NCBI GenBank assembly: GCA_963817135.1
Contig: CAWFNG010000022.1
Span: 62,001-126,000, forward strand
DNA: 64,000 nt
Origin: VAZQ01 sp963817135
GTDB lineage: Bacteria; Pseudomonadota; Alphaproteobacteria; Rhizobiales; Xanthobacteraceae
Direction: 5' to 3'
Shown here one piece after another: positions 23,915 to 32,279 of the stretch (positions are counted from its first letter, which is position 1; every line of letters starts with the position of its first letter). The notes beneath the pieces are model-generated. The model saw nothing but the letters and a program-made list of their open reading frames with translations, searched no databases and was not told where the DNA came from. The position numbers and the translations under genes were made by a program.

Positions 23915-26118
23915 CAGAAGAAGAACCCGACACCGCCAAGGATCGAGTCCGACTGCGCCCCCAGGGGGTCATTGTTTCTTACCCTCTGGTAGGTCGCCTT
24001 GAGCACGATCTTGGGTGAAGCAAAAAGTGCCAGGCCAAAGTCCTGAAATCTCGTCTGCCCTGCACCTGTCGGCAGGCTGATCTCGGTGCCGGCCACTCCG
24101 GTGAACTCGGCGTATCCGATGGTCTGAAGGTTCTGATAGGTGTAGCGATAGAACGGAACCAGCTTCCACTCGCTGCTCAAAATCGTCCCGAGAGGTATGT
24201 GCAATGCGATCTCTCCGGACCAGCCCCACATGAATCTGCCTACGTTATTGAAGGGGTCGGCGTCATTGTTGGCGCGCAGATTGACGGGATTGCCGAAATT
24301 GGCGCGGACGTACTCTCCGCGCAGCTCCACCCAGGTCTGTGGGATGCGATAGCGGAATTCCACGTCGAACATCGTGAGGGTCGACCGTCCGAGCGGAAAT
24401 CCAAACTCGTCATGCGCGCCGCGCGGCGTGGTACTCGGCGTGTAGTACGCGCTTACGCTCCAGCCCAATCCCGGGATAAATGGAGGCGTGAAGTCCAGCT
24501 TGCCGGCATAGGCGAGGACGTTGCTGAGCTGGCGGAAATCGCCGCGCACCGGGAGCGAGAAGGCGAGCCCACTGAGGCCATCGATTCCGGCAACGTAGGG
24601 GATGGGTAAGCCGGTGTTGGGATCTGTGATCGGAACAGTGTTGGCATCCGTTCGCAGACCAAAATCATCGCCGAAATCCTCGTTGCTGCTGCTCACCTGC
24701 AACTGGTAATTAACGCCATCCGTGATGGTCCCGAAGAAACTGGAGGCTGGCACCTTCCAGGTGGAGGGGATCAGGCCGTTATAGAGCGGCGGCCGGTTGA
24801 CGCTGTAGAACTGGGTAGGCTCGTGGTGCTGGTTGATGTAGCCGATTGGCACGAGATCGATCCCGGGCGCGCGCCAGTTGAACTGATCCACGATCTTGAA
24901 ATCGACAAAGAGTTGCTCGATTTCGGCAGTGCCGTGCAGCTTGTCATCCGCATCGAAGCCGGTGCCGCCGTGCTCGAATTCAATTTCCGCATTGAAGATG
25001 ATGTTGGGAGTGATTGCATAGGTCGGCAGCAGCACCAGCCGATGGGCATCGAAGCCATTCTGCCATTGGCCGCTTGCGGCGGGGTTTTGAATGGAACCGA
25101 ACTTGATCTCGCCGTAGGCCCCTATGCTGAGACCGGGAACGGGTGATTCGACGACGCCGAGAATTCCCTTGTTGTTTTTAGAGTCGGTGCTTCCCGATGG
25201 CGGCGGTCCGCCCGGCAGGGGCGGCAGCAATTGCTGCTCTGCAGTTGCAGGCTTGCTGGCCGGCGGTGGCGTCGGCGATCCACTGGGCAGCGGGGGCAGC
25301 AATGATGACGACCGAGCCGTTTTTGCCGGAGTCGTGGACGCGGATTTGAGTTGCGGCACGCAGGGGTCGGCTCCGTTGTTCGGTGCAGCAGCGGCCTTGC
25401 TCGGAGGCGCCGCGGCGGGTGTGCTCGAAGGCACGGCTGCGGGTGTGCTCGGAGGGGCAACTGCGGGCTTGCTCGGGGGCGCGGCAGTTGGAGTGCCAGG
25501 GGGGGCCGCGGCCGGGGGCGTGTTCGGGAGTGCGGCAGCGGGAGCGCTCGGCTGCGCATCGGTTTTAGGCGTCTCCGCCGGCTTGGCTTCCGGCTCTGCG
25601 GCAATCGGTGTCGGCGGCGCCGGCGGCGCCGGCGGCGCGGCCGGCTGGGCAGCATCCTTGATCGGGGGAATTAGATTCAAAGGACCCGGAGTATTTGCTG
25701 CCTTGGCGTCGCTGCCGGGTACCCGCACGATGCGCACGGGGAATGGCTGTGGAGTTTCCGCGGCTGGCGGCGCGGTGGTCTGCGACTTTAGTTGTCCTTC
25801 GAGCGCACGGATGCGCTGCTCCATGCATTGCAAGTTTCGCAACAGCTCCTCGGTCGAGGGCTGCTGCACGGTCGGAGCGGCTGGGACAGAGGGTTTCACC
25901 GGCTGACTTGCGGCAAGCCGGCAGTCCAGGTTCAATATTGCCGCTGTGGTCAGCAGTAGCGACAAGGCACGGCTCGCCCGCGAAAATTCGGAATAACGAG
26001 CGATCTGGTGCGTCTTGCCGCCGGCGCCACGCGCTGGCAGGGCCGCTATCGTGCCCGGTTCGCGCATGCTGCTTTGGCGATCATCCGCCTTCCCTGCATC
26101 TTTTGCCAGAGTCGACAT
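23914..26118 (-). CDS. Porin-like outer-membrane protein with coiled-coil and Pro/Ala-rich linker
   Basis: The 734-aa product has a hydrophobic export segment near residues 50-65 (LSLLLTTAAILNLDC). A short coiled coil follows (EELLRNLQCMEQRIRALEGQ), then about 200 residues of Pro/Ala-rich repeats. The C-terminal 400 aa are rich in aromatic beta strands and end GGVGFFF with a terminal Phe, typical of outer-membrane barrels. The segment LVPIGYINQHHEPTQFYSVN followed by IPSTWKVPASSFFGT resembles phosphate-selective-porin-like proteins. The first ATG at 26118 gives a long N-terminus; a start nearer the signal segment is possible. It heads the FMN-binding/apbE operon. Confidence 0.85.
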   Translation of the reverse strand: MSTLAKDAGKADDRQSSMREPGTIAALPARGAGGKTHQIARYSEFSRASRALSLLLTTAAILNLDCRLAASQPVKPSVPAAPTVQQPSTEELLRNLQCMEQRIRALEGQLKSQTTAPPAAETPQPFPVRIVRVPGSDAKAANTPGPLNLIPPIKDAAQPAAPPAPPAPPTPIAAEPEAKPAETPKTDAQPSAPAAALPNTPPAAAPPGTPTAAPPSKPAVAPPSTPAAVPSSTPAAAPPSKAAAAPNNGADPCVPQLKSASTTPAKTARSSSLLPPLPSGSPTPPPASKPATAEQQLLPPLPGGPPPSGSTDSKNNKGILGVVESPVPGLSIGAYGEIKFGSIQNPAASGQWQNGFDAHRLVLLPTYAITPNIIFNAEIEFEHGGTGFDADDKLHGTAEIEQLFVDFKIVDQFNWRAPGIDLVPIGYINQHHEPTQFYSVNRPPLYNGLIPSTWKVPASSFFGTITDGVNYQLQVSSSNEDFGDDFGLRTDANTVPITDPNTGLPIPYVAGIDGLSGLAFSLPVRGDFRQLSNVLAYAGKLDFTPPFIPGLGWSVSAYYTPSTTPRGAHDEFGFPLGRSTLTMFDVEFRYRIPQTWVELRGEYVRANFGNPVNLRANNDADPFNNVGRFMWGWSGEIALHIPLGTILSSEWKLVPFYRYTYQNLQTIGYAEFTGVAGTEISLPTGAGQTRFQDFGLALFASPKIVLKATYQRVRNNDPLGAQSDSILGGVGFFF
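25370..25600. repeat. Tandem Pro/Ala-coding repeats inside the porin gene
   Basis: On the minus strand this part of the porin gene encodes successive units of about 9-10 residues such as APPSKPAVA, APPSTPAAV, PSSTPAAA and APPSKAAAA. The DNA shows related degenerate units with a period near 27-30 bp. It codes for the flexible linker between the coiled coil and the barrel. Confidence 0.75.
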
Positions 26119-26149
26119 GTGAGCTCCCCCTGCGGAATGGTTGTGCCAT

Positions 26150-27007
26150 TCAGTAGGTCGGGATGGCCGGGTCGAAACCGAGCTTCACATTGAGGCCCAG
26201 GCGCGCGAGCCACATGGAGTCGCTGTGCGCGTAGTTCCCCGGACCGAGTATCGGGCTCACGAACGTGAATGTGCGGTCCCCCGCACCGACATACAGCACC
26301 TCCGACCGAGCGCTGATGTTGCTCGTGATTGCCAATTCGGCGCCGACGCCGGCGACCCAGCCCATGCGCCAATCGCTGAAGGTGAACTGATCGCCAACAA
26401 AGTTGAGGTAGGTCGTGAGCGTGTGAACTGCGGCAACGCCGCCGGTGACATAAAGCAGCACGTTATCCATCACGATGCCGGTGCGAACGCGCGCCGTAAC
26501 CAGATCATTGAATCGGCTGGTGATCGATACGTCCACATTAGGAGAGTTTGGCAGCGCGGCGGTCGAAACAACGATGCTTCCATGGCTGCCGTCGATCTCG
26601 AAGCCGAAAAGCCCATTGCAGGTGGTCCAATTGTAGCCGAACTGCCCGCCGCCGCCGAAGATGCCGGTCTGTCTCTGCGTGTAGGTGTTGACGTAGATGG
26701 TTTGCCCGTTGACGCCGTTGATCAACTGCCCGTCCTGATCGGTCCGCGACGTCGTGTAGCCGCCAGCACCGAAGTTAAGTCCCACATACCACCCTTGATA
26801 CCAATTCACGGTGCAAGGCGGGGGTGGCGATGGTGCTTTAGTCGGCACACGCCTGTCCGCAGCGTCGGCGGAACCCACCGCGATAGCAATGAAAAGCGCC
26901 GGGGTCAGGCAAAGTAGTTTTGTACGAGTCGCATCTTTACGTATTTTCGGCGTGTGCCGATCGCCAGCGCGAGTGATTGATGAGGATGCGCGACGAACTA
27001 AAGACAT
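26150..27007 (-). CDS. Omp25/RopB-type outer-membrane beta-barrel protein
   Basis: The ATG at 27007 gives MSLVRRASS, then a signal segment (LCLTPALFIAIAVGSADAA) and a short Pro-rich stretch. A small barrel begins WYQGWYVGLNFGAGGY, a pattern common to alphaproteobacterial Omp25/Omp31 proteins. Further strands include GIFGGGGQFGYNWTTCNGLFGFEIDG in parts, and the end is LGLNVKLGF. About 285 aa. The upstream 35 codons are open but lack similarity. It is 31 bp before the large porin gene and may share its transcript, though it could also be independent. Confidence 0.88.
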   Translation of the reverse strand: MSLVRRASSSITRAGDRHTPKIRKDATRTKLLCLTPALFIAIAVGSADAADRRVPTKAPSPPPPCTVNWYQGWYVGLNFGAGGYTTSRTDQDGQLINGVNGQTIYVNTYTQRQTGIFGGGGQFGYNWTTCNGLFGFEIDGSHGSIVVSTAALPNSPNVDVSITSRFNDLVTARVRTGIVMDNVLLYVTGGVAAVHTLTTYLNFVGDQFTFSDWRMGWVAGVGAELAITSNISARSEVLYVGAGDRTFTFVSPILGPGNYAHSDSMWLARLGLNVKLGFDPAIPTY

Positions 27008-27403
27008 GGCTTGGCCCCCGATGCCGCAGGATTTGACTTGCGGCATAATGAAAGAACTTTTTTCTTTGAATAGCGACGTTACTGCAGGATTGTTTGCAGT
27101 CAATGCAAGCAAGGCAGATTAGAATTACAACAAATAGAAATCGTGACTTATCGAATTAGAAGAATTAAAAACTGAGTAGTTTGGAAATATCCTAAGTCGT
27201 GCGGATAGCTGAACGAGTCCAATCGATTTAGTTGTTTAGAAGAATTTTGAAAATATGCCGTTCAAATATTAGAATTGGCCCATTTGCAACTGACGACCAA
27301 TCAAGAGAAATTATTTGGCCTTCAGTGTCTGAAAAGACACGTCCAGAAGCCGCGTCATCCCAGCTCTTGAACGCGTTCAAACCGATCGCTTGACGTGCTC
27401 GGC
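27008..27403. other. AT-rich non-coding region upstream of the outer-membrane protein gene
   Basis: About 400 bp with clearly higher A+T than the surroundings, especially 27040-27270. It lies between the start of the Omp25-like gene and the end of the oxidoreductase gene, both on the minus strand. It probably holds the promoter of the outer-membrane gene. No specific site was recognised. Confidence 0.5.
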
Positions 27404-28246
27404 TTATTTCATATGCCGCCCCGTCCAATCGGGTGGGTTGGTCTGTTTGATGCGGCGGCCTTCCTTGACCAATTCCTTGACGGCGCCGGCAATGGGCATC
27501 GACAGCGCGGCCGCATCGGCCATCTTCGAGACAATCTGCATGTCCTTGAGCGCCCAGGTGAAGGAGACGTTCTCCCAATTCTTCAACGCGTCGGAACCTC
27601 CGGAGCTGATAAGCAACGCTTCCCGCAGCCTGGCGAGATCCATCCCGTTCGACTCGCTCAGCCGTCCCGCCTCGATCAAGGCGATACCGTTCACCCAGAG
27701 AAGGAAGTTGTTCATGGCTTTGCCGAATTGCCCGGCACCCACATCGCCGAGGTGCACAATGTCAGAACAGAATGTCTGATAAACCGGCCGCGCCCGCTCG
27801 AAAACTTGCGGCTTGCCGCCGACTAATGCCAGAAGCGATCCGGCATCCGCCGCACGCGCGCCACGACAGATCGGTGCATCTAGCACGTCAATGTTTTTTT
27901 CTGCCGCTCGCGCGGCAAGCTCCTTGATGTTTTCCGGCATGCAGGTCGAGGAGACGGCGGCGATCGCTCCCGCGCCTAGGCTCTCCAACAAACCGCCGCG
28001 GCCGAACATGACCTCGTTGACCTCCTCGTCATAGCCAACCGCAATGATGACGAATTGGGTTGCCCGGCCAAGGTCAGCTGGCGAGTCGACAATGTCGGCG
28101 CCGGCAACGCGTGCAGCCTCGCGCTGCTTCTTGTCGATGTCGCATGCGATGACTCGATAGCCGTGACCGATAAGGTGCTTCGTCATGGCAAGACCCATCC
28201 GCCCAACACCCACGATGCCAACAAGGCCGCTCGATGTGTCTGCCAT
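27404..28246 (-). CDS. 3-hydroxyisobutyrate dehydrogenase-family NAD(P)-dependent oxidoreductase
   Basis: The 280-aa protein begins GLVGIVGVGRMGLAMTKHL, a Rossmann fold with GxGxxG. The family substrate-binding signature region is MPENIKELAARAAEKNIDVLDAP, followed by ICRGARAADAGSLLALVGG. The catalytic Lys is in GAGQFGKAMNNFLLWVNGIA. These place it among beta-hydroxyacid dehydrogenases. The substrate cannot be told. No related catabolic genes flank it on the same strand. Confidence 0.9.
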   Translation of the reverse strand: MADTSSGLVGIVGVGRMGLAMTKHLIGHGYRVIACDIDKKQREAARVAGADIVDSPADLGRATQFVIIAVGYDEEVNEVMFGRGGLLESLGAGAIAAVSSTCMPENIKELAARAAEKNIDVLDAPICRGARAADAGSLLALVGGKPQVFERARPVYQTFCSDIVHLGDVGAGQFGKAMNNFLLWVNGIALIEAGRLSESNGMDLARLREALLISSGGSDALKNWENVSFTWALKDMQIVSKMADAAALSMPIAGAVKELVKEGRRIKQTNPPDWTGRHMK

Positions 28247-28322
28247 GACCTATTCCTTTTCTCGGTGCTTCAATTCAGTGTAAACCAGCGCGTGTGAACC
28301 AGAGGATCAGGAGGAAAGCGAG

Positions 28323-28502
28323 ATGAGCGATCTATTGTTGTCCTATGCCCAAGGCTTTCTGGAATACCAGGTGCTCATCAGCGCATGCCTGATTGTTTTC
28401 GTCTTCTATGCGGTAGGCAGAGACGTAAGCCGCGGCCTTGGCCGGGTCGAAGACGAGCTTGGCAAGATTGCAAATGCCATCAAGCAGACCCGCCGCGATT
28501 AG
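28323..28502 (+). CDS. Small single-span membrane protein, 59 aa, unknown
   Basis: An ATG at 28323 with an excellent upstream ribosome site (aggaggaaag) opens a 59-codon frame ending TAG at 28502. The product has an amphipathic start (MSDLLLSYAQGFLEYQV), one membrane span (LISACLIVFVFYAV) and a charged C-terminal helix (GRVEDELGKIANAIKQTRRD) that could form a coiled coil. It lies between the oxidoreductase gene (divergent) and the CaiB-like gene (convergent). No family was recognised; the ribosome site and codon use are the evidence. Confidence 0.6.
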   Translation: MSDLLLSYAQGFLEYQVLISACLIVFVFYAVGRDVSRGLGRVEDELGKIANAIKQTRRD

Positions 28503-28566
28503 AGCGTCATGATTTTTGTTCGACTCGCCATCCCGCTCTATTTCTTTAGTTAGGCATAATCTTTTT

Positions 28567-28591
28567 CCGAAAAGTGGGGCCCACTTTTCGG
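28567..28591. repeat. Perfect 25-nt palindrome, Bradyrhizobiaceae-type intergenic repeat
   Basis: The arms ccgaaaagtggg and cccacttttcgg are exact reverse complements around a single base and are followed by gatcatgct. It lies between two convergent genes. The sequence is like a short palindrome common between genes in Bradyrhizobium-group genomes (from memory). It may also act as a bidirectional transcription stop. Confidence 0.7.
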
Positions 28592-28600
28592 GATCATGCT

Positions 28601-29716
28601 TTAATCAGAAAATCCGGTGTGCTCTCCAGGCCGCGGCGCCGAGCGCGCCGTGCCCGGCGGCGCGCGAAAGCCCGGCACAATCGGCATTGGCAGCGCAGGC
28701 ATGCGCCCGACCGTTTCATTGCCGAGCAAATGGTCGAACAGCCCGCGTGCCTTGAAATGCGGATCATCCAGTGCCTCGCGAAGGCTCGCGACAACCGAGC
28801 AGCAGCAATCGCGTCCGGCGATCCGCTGCCGCCAATCTTCCGCGGCCACACCGGCAATGATTTCGGCACAGCGGCGCGCGGTCGCGTGCGGATCGCGGCT
28901 GTCGTCACGCAAGCAGGCATCGAGCTTAATGATATCGCAGAACTCGTCCCAGAACTTCTGCTCAAGCGCCGCCACCGCCAGCACCCTCGCGTCGCTGGTC
29001 GGATAGAGGCGAAACCGCGGCGAGCCGCCGGTCAGATGCTCGGCGCTGTTACGAGGTTCAACGCCGGTTGCGGCGAGCGTCCCCAACGCCCAGAACATCC
29101 AGGGGAACACATTGTCCGACATTGAAATGTCGAGATGGCGACCGCGTCCTGTGCACACGCGCTCGATGAGCGCGAGCAGGATGTTCATGACTGCGGGATA
29201 GGCGCCGCCGCCGATATCGGCAACGAGGGCCGGCGGCACCACCGGTTGCGCGCGATCGCCCATGGACAGCGCGAGCAGCCCCGCATCGCCGATGTAGTTG
29301 AGGTCGTGGCCCGCGACATTGCGTTTCGGTCCGTTCTGGCCATAGCCGCTGATGGAGCAATAGATCAGTCGCGGGTTCGATGCTGCGACGCTGTCGTAGT
29401 CGAGGCCGAGCCGTGTCATCACGCCAGGACGGAACTGCTCGACCAAAACGTCAGCGCGCGCGATCAGATTTTGCAGCTTGTCGCGTTCGGCAGGGTTTTT
29501 CAGATCGAGCATGAGGCTCTTCTTGCCACGATTGAGGAGCGCAAAATTCACGCTGCTCTCGCCCCAACGCGGCGCATAGCCGCGCATATCCTCGCCGCAT
29601 GGAGGCCGCTCGATCTTAAGGACTTCTGCGCCCGCCTCGGCGAGAATGAGGGTCGCGAGGGGGCCAGGGAGCAGCGTGGAAAAATCGAGAACGCGAATGC
29701 CGGCGAGTGGCTGCAT
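28601..29716 (-). CDS. CaiB/BaiF-family CoA transferase
   Basis: This 371-aa class III CoA transferase or racemase begins LAGIRVLDFSTLLPGPLATL and continues EVLKIERPPCGEDMRGYAP, the family's CoA-binding N-terminus. The catalytic Asp is probably in NVAGHDLNYIGDAGLLAL. That HDLNYI segment resembles alpha-methylacyl-CoA racemase-type members. The C-terminal region is LFDHLLGNETVGRMPALP followed by a Pro-rich end. Substrate unknown. No acyl-CoA dehydrogenase neighbour supports a specific pathway. Confidence 0.9.
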   Translation of the reverse strand: MQPLAGIRVLDFSTLLPGPLATLILAEAGAEVLKIERPPCGEDMRGYAPRWGESSVNFALLNRGKKSLMLDLKNPAERDKLQNLIARADVLVEQFRPGVMTRLGLDYDSVAASNPRLIYCSISGYGQNGPKRNVAGHDLNYIGDAGLLALSMGDRAQPVVPPALVADIGGGAYPAVMNILLALIERVCTGRGRHLDISMSDNVFPWMFWALGTLAATGVEPRNSAEHLTGGSPRFRLYPTSDARVLAVAALEQKFWDEFCDIIKLDACLRDDSRDPHATARRCAEIIAGVAAEDWRQRIAGRDCCCSVVASLREALDDPHFKARGLFDHLLGNETVGRMPALPMPIVPGFRAPPGTARSAPRPGEHTGFSD

Positions 29717-29734
29717 GCTGTGCCATGATCCCGC

Positions 29735-30199
29735 TCAATCGCCCGGCGCCGCGTCTGCATCCTGGGAGCGCGACTTACGGCCGAGCCACTCGTTCCCGAG
29801 CCCCGCGGCAAGCACGGCGACCGCCGCAAGCGAGGCAAGCTTGCGCCAGCCGATTGACTGCCCAAGCTGGAATCCCATGGCCATCAGTTTGGGATCGAGC
29901 ATGCTGCCGGTGCGCTTGCGTTCCGCCAGTTCGAGCTGCGCGCGGCGCATATTGCTTCGGCGCACGAGCAGGCTCGCAACGGCGGCGATAATTGCAACCA
30001 GGACGAACAATGCACCAAAAGCCAGACCGGCCCGCACCGCGCCATAACGATGGCTGATCCAGATATAAGCGGCGGTAAGAAAGAATGCCGCCGCCAGCGC
30101 GGCGGCAAAGGCGGCGAGTCCGGCCCAAACGACGATTGCGCCACTCAGGCCGGCGCGGACCTGTGCTTTGAGAACAAAATAGCGGATCAAGCCGCCCAT
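29735..30199 (-). CDS. Holin-X/YqjE-type small membrane protein
   Basis: The 154-aa protein has two long membrane spans close together (GAIVVWAGLAAFAAALAAAFF, and LAFGALFVLVAIIAAVASLL after YIWISHRYGAVRAG). A charged segment RRSNMRRAQLELAERKR and a weaker third span (LASLAAVAVLAAGL) follow. This looks like the phage holin-X/YqjE membrane family, which is mostly not phage-derived in proteobacteria. It lies 9 bp after a DUF883-type gene, an arrangement like the stress-linked yqjD-yqjE pair of enterobacteria. Confidence 0.75.
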   Translation of the reverse strand: MGGLIRYFVLKAQVRAGLSGAIVVWAGLAAFAAALAAAFFLTAAYIWISHRYGAVRAGLAFGALFVLVAIIAAVASLLVRRSNMRRAQLELAERKRTGSMLDPKLMAMGFQLGQSIGWRKLASLAAVAVLAAGLGNEWLGRKSRSQDADAAPGD

Positions 30200-30208
30200 T
30201 CGTTCAGC

Positions 30209-30604
30209 TCAGCGCCTCCACGTGGCGCCGAACAGGAAGCCGATGCCGACCGCTATTGCCAGCGTCGTGTACGGGCGCTTCTGCAACAATTCATCAATCG
30301 CTTCGGCAATGGTGTCGCCGACCTCGCGTACCGCCTCGACCGCCTCCTGTCCCTTGGCCGAAGCATCGGACATGACGCCTTCGATGTTCGATTTCGCTCG
30401 CGTCCATGCACGGGTCGTCCGCGCACCGGCGATATCGGTGATCTGCTCGGCGAGGCGCCTTACGTCGTTCCGTAACGCTTCGAAATCGGCCTCGATGTCT
30501 GCGCTGGCAGCGGAAGCTGCTTTGCCGCTCTCGCGCACCGCTTCTTTTGCATCTTTGACGGTATCACGCACGGTATCCCGCATCGTGCCGTAGGTACTGG
30601 ACAT
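30209..30604 (-). CDS. DUF883 family (ElaB/YqjD-like) membrane-anchored protein
   Basis: The start at 30604 gives MSSTYGTMRDTVRDTVKDA, followed by about 75 residues of charged helix with Ala/Glu/Asp periodicity and a C-terminal anchor (PYTTLAIAVGIGFLFGATWRR). That layout, a soluble helical part and a GxxxG-containing C-terminal span ending in Arg, is the DUF883/YqjD type, which links ribosomes to the membrane in stationary phase in Escherichia coli. Length is about 131 aa. It is paired with the downstream YqjE-like gene. Confidence 0.85.
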   Translation of the reverse strand: MSSTYGTMRDTVRDTVKDAKEAVRESGKAASAASADIEADFEALRNDVRRLAEQITDIAGARTTRAWTRAKSNIEGVMSDASAKGQEAVEAVREVGDTIAEAIDELLQKRPYTTLAIAVGIGFLFGATWRR

Positions 30605-30765
30605 TTGCCTGCTCCACATTGGCTGTTGTGTCGGCAAACCGGATGCCGACGAAGAAGTTCCTTCAGGAAGCTCGCTTGCGAAATCGCTGCAGATTCAGTC
30701 GCGATTTCCATCGCGTGCGCATTGTCATTCGATAATGCAACTTTTTCCCACCATGCGCTATAGGC

Positions 30766-31809
30766 CTACCCCGGAAGCTTGCTCTCTTCGGGCGGGAACA
30801 AATGATTGAGCGTGACCACGCCGATGATGGTAAGCGGAACGGCCAGAAATGTTCCGATCGGACCCCATAACCAGGTCCAGAATGCGAGCGCCAGGATCAC
30901 CACCAGCGGGTTGAGCGTCATGCGCCGGCCCAGGACGGTGGGCGTGATGAACTGGCCTTCCACGGTCGCCAGCGCAACAAATGCCGCCGGCGGAACCAGC
31001 GCATAGGTAAAAGAGGGAAACGTTACCAGCCCGACGCCGAACAGGATTATCGTCATGCACGCAGCACCGATATACGGAACATAGTTGAGCACCATTGCCA
31101 GGACGCCGAACAGTATCGCGCTCGGAAATCCGAACAGCCAGGCGCCGATCGCCGTCGTCACGCCAAGCGCAATGTTGATGACCGTTACGATCGCGAGATA
31201 GGACGCAAGATTTTCCTCGACATCGTTGGCAATTCGAATGAACCGAAGCTTGCCGTCACGGGTGGAAAAAAACGACACCATGTATCTGCGGAAATCCACC
31301 TGCGCGGCGAGAAAAAAAACCAGCGTTACAAAGGTCAATACCAGCTCTGCGACCGCCGGGGTGATGACGGTAATGACCGGCGTCACGATGGCCAATTGCG
31401 AGGGCTCGACCGCCACGGCAGTTTGCCCGCGCGGCAGAAACGCCTCCGTCAATTCGCGCCACGCAGCGAACGGCCGGTCGAGAACGTAAAGCTTCTGCCT
31501 GACGGTGGCGGCGATTTCCGGCGCCCTGGCAATCCACTCGCTTACCGGCTGGGCGAGCAGGGAGACGGAAATCGCGCCCGCGGCAACGAGCCCGACGCCG
31601 AGAGCTATGGCGCTGACCCACGGCGAGATTGCATGCCGCGCCGCCAATTTCACCAGCGGGGCGAGCGTCGCGCCGATGACCAGCGCGGCTGCGATCGGCA
31701 GCAGAATGGGACGACAAAAGTAAAGACACGCCCCCGCAAGAATGATGAAAATACCCACGGTTGCCATCTGAGCAGCCGGCGCCCAGAGGTCACCGTCGCG
31801 TTCGGGCAA
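30766..31809 (-). CDS. AI-2E family transporter (TqsA/PerM-like)
   Basis: This 347-aa polytopic inner-membrane protein has about seven to eight spans, for example FIILAGACLYFCRPILLPIAA, VSAIALGVGLVAAGAISVSLL and VPYIGAACMTIILFGVGLVTF. The C-terminal motif GQFITPTVLGRRMTLNPLVVI followed by FWTWLWGPIGTFLAVPL is diagnostic of the family. Despite the name, many members have no proven link with autoinducer-2. The paired-hairpin repeats begin about 130 bp upstream of its start. Confidence 0.92.
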   Translation of the reverse strand: MPERDGDLWAPAAQMATVGIFIILAGACLYFCRPILLPIAAALVIGATLAPLVKLAARHAISPWVSAIALGVGLVAAGAISVSLLAQPVSEWIARAPEIAATVRQKLYVLDRPFAAWRELTEAFLPRGQTAVAVEPSQLAIVTPVITVITPAVAELVLTFVTLVFFLAAQVDFRRYMVSFFSTRDGKLRFIRIANDVEENLASYLAIVTVINIALGVTTAIGAWLFGFPSAILFGVLAMVLNYVPYIGAACMTIILFGVGLVTFPSFTYALVPPAAFVALATVEGQFITPTVLGRRMTLNPLVVILALAFWTWLWGPIGTFLAVPLTIIGVVTLNHLFPPEESKLPG

Positions 31810-31941
31810 AGATTTCGACCGGTTCCTTTTCCTTCATGGTGAGCACGTGCAAGCAACGCCTATCGTTTCGCCGGGTTCCGTGTCGCCAATTCCGGAGTGC
31901 AGCGGCGTTGCGCATCCTGTAGAAAGTCGAAGATCGATCTG

Positions 31942-32108
31942 CTAGTGTCCCGGTTCCGACGTTCGTATCACTTTGCAGCACTCTCGCAAACGAACGTCGG
32001 AACCAAAGGGACACTAGCAACTATTTGATTTTAGTGTGGCTTTGGATTTGACGTTCCTACAAATGACTCGCGGCAATGCTGATAGGAACGTCAAATCCGC
32101 CACACTAG
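31942..32108 (-). repeat. CTAG-bounded paired-hairpin module AB, copy 2 (inverted)
   Basis: In the reverse orientation, hairpin B lies at 31942-32017, spacer caactatttgatt at 32018-32030 and hairpin A at 32031-32108. The outer CTAG tetramers are intact. The spacer-side end of A reads TTAG instead of CTAG. The 3-nt bulges (aaa in B, ttt in A) again face the spacer. The final CTAG at 32105-32108 is shared with the following CD module. Confidence 0.92.
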
Positions 32109-32269
32109 TGGTTCGATTCCGAAGTTCGCCAGCGCGCGGCAAGTTCAGGTGCGAACTTCGGAATCTGAGGACCACTAGCAACGTTATGATTCCAGTGCGG
32201 TTTCGAATTTGAAGTTCCTAAACGAGCTTGCAGCCGGTAATGATAGGAACTTCAAATTCACCGCACTAG
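32105..32269 (-). repeat. CTAG-bounded paired-hairpin module CD, copy 2 (inverted)
   Basis: In the reverse orientation, hairpin D lies at 32105-32178, spacer caacgttatgatt at 32179-32191 and hairpin C at 32192-32269. The spacer-side end of C reads CCAG, so only the inner boundary has decayed. The last base lies 10 bp before the ileS start codon, so the element fills the space where the ileS leader should be. Confidence 0.92.
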
Positions 32270-32279
32270 CCCCGCGACC

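Noticed and set aside
29735..30604. Prophage remnant because of a holin-like protein
   Set aside because: The gene is paired with a DUF883 gene as in the chromosomal yqjD-yqjE arrangement, and no other phage gene is nearby.
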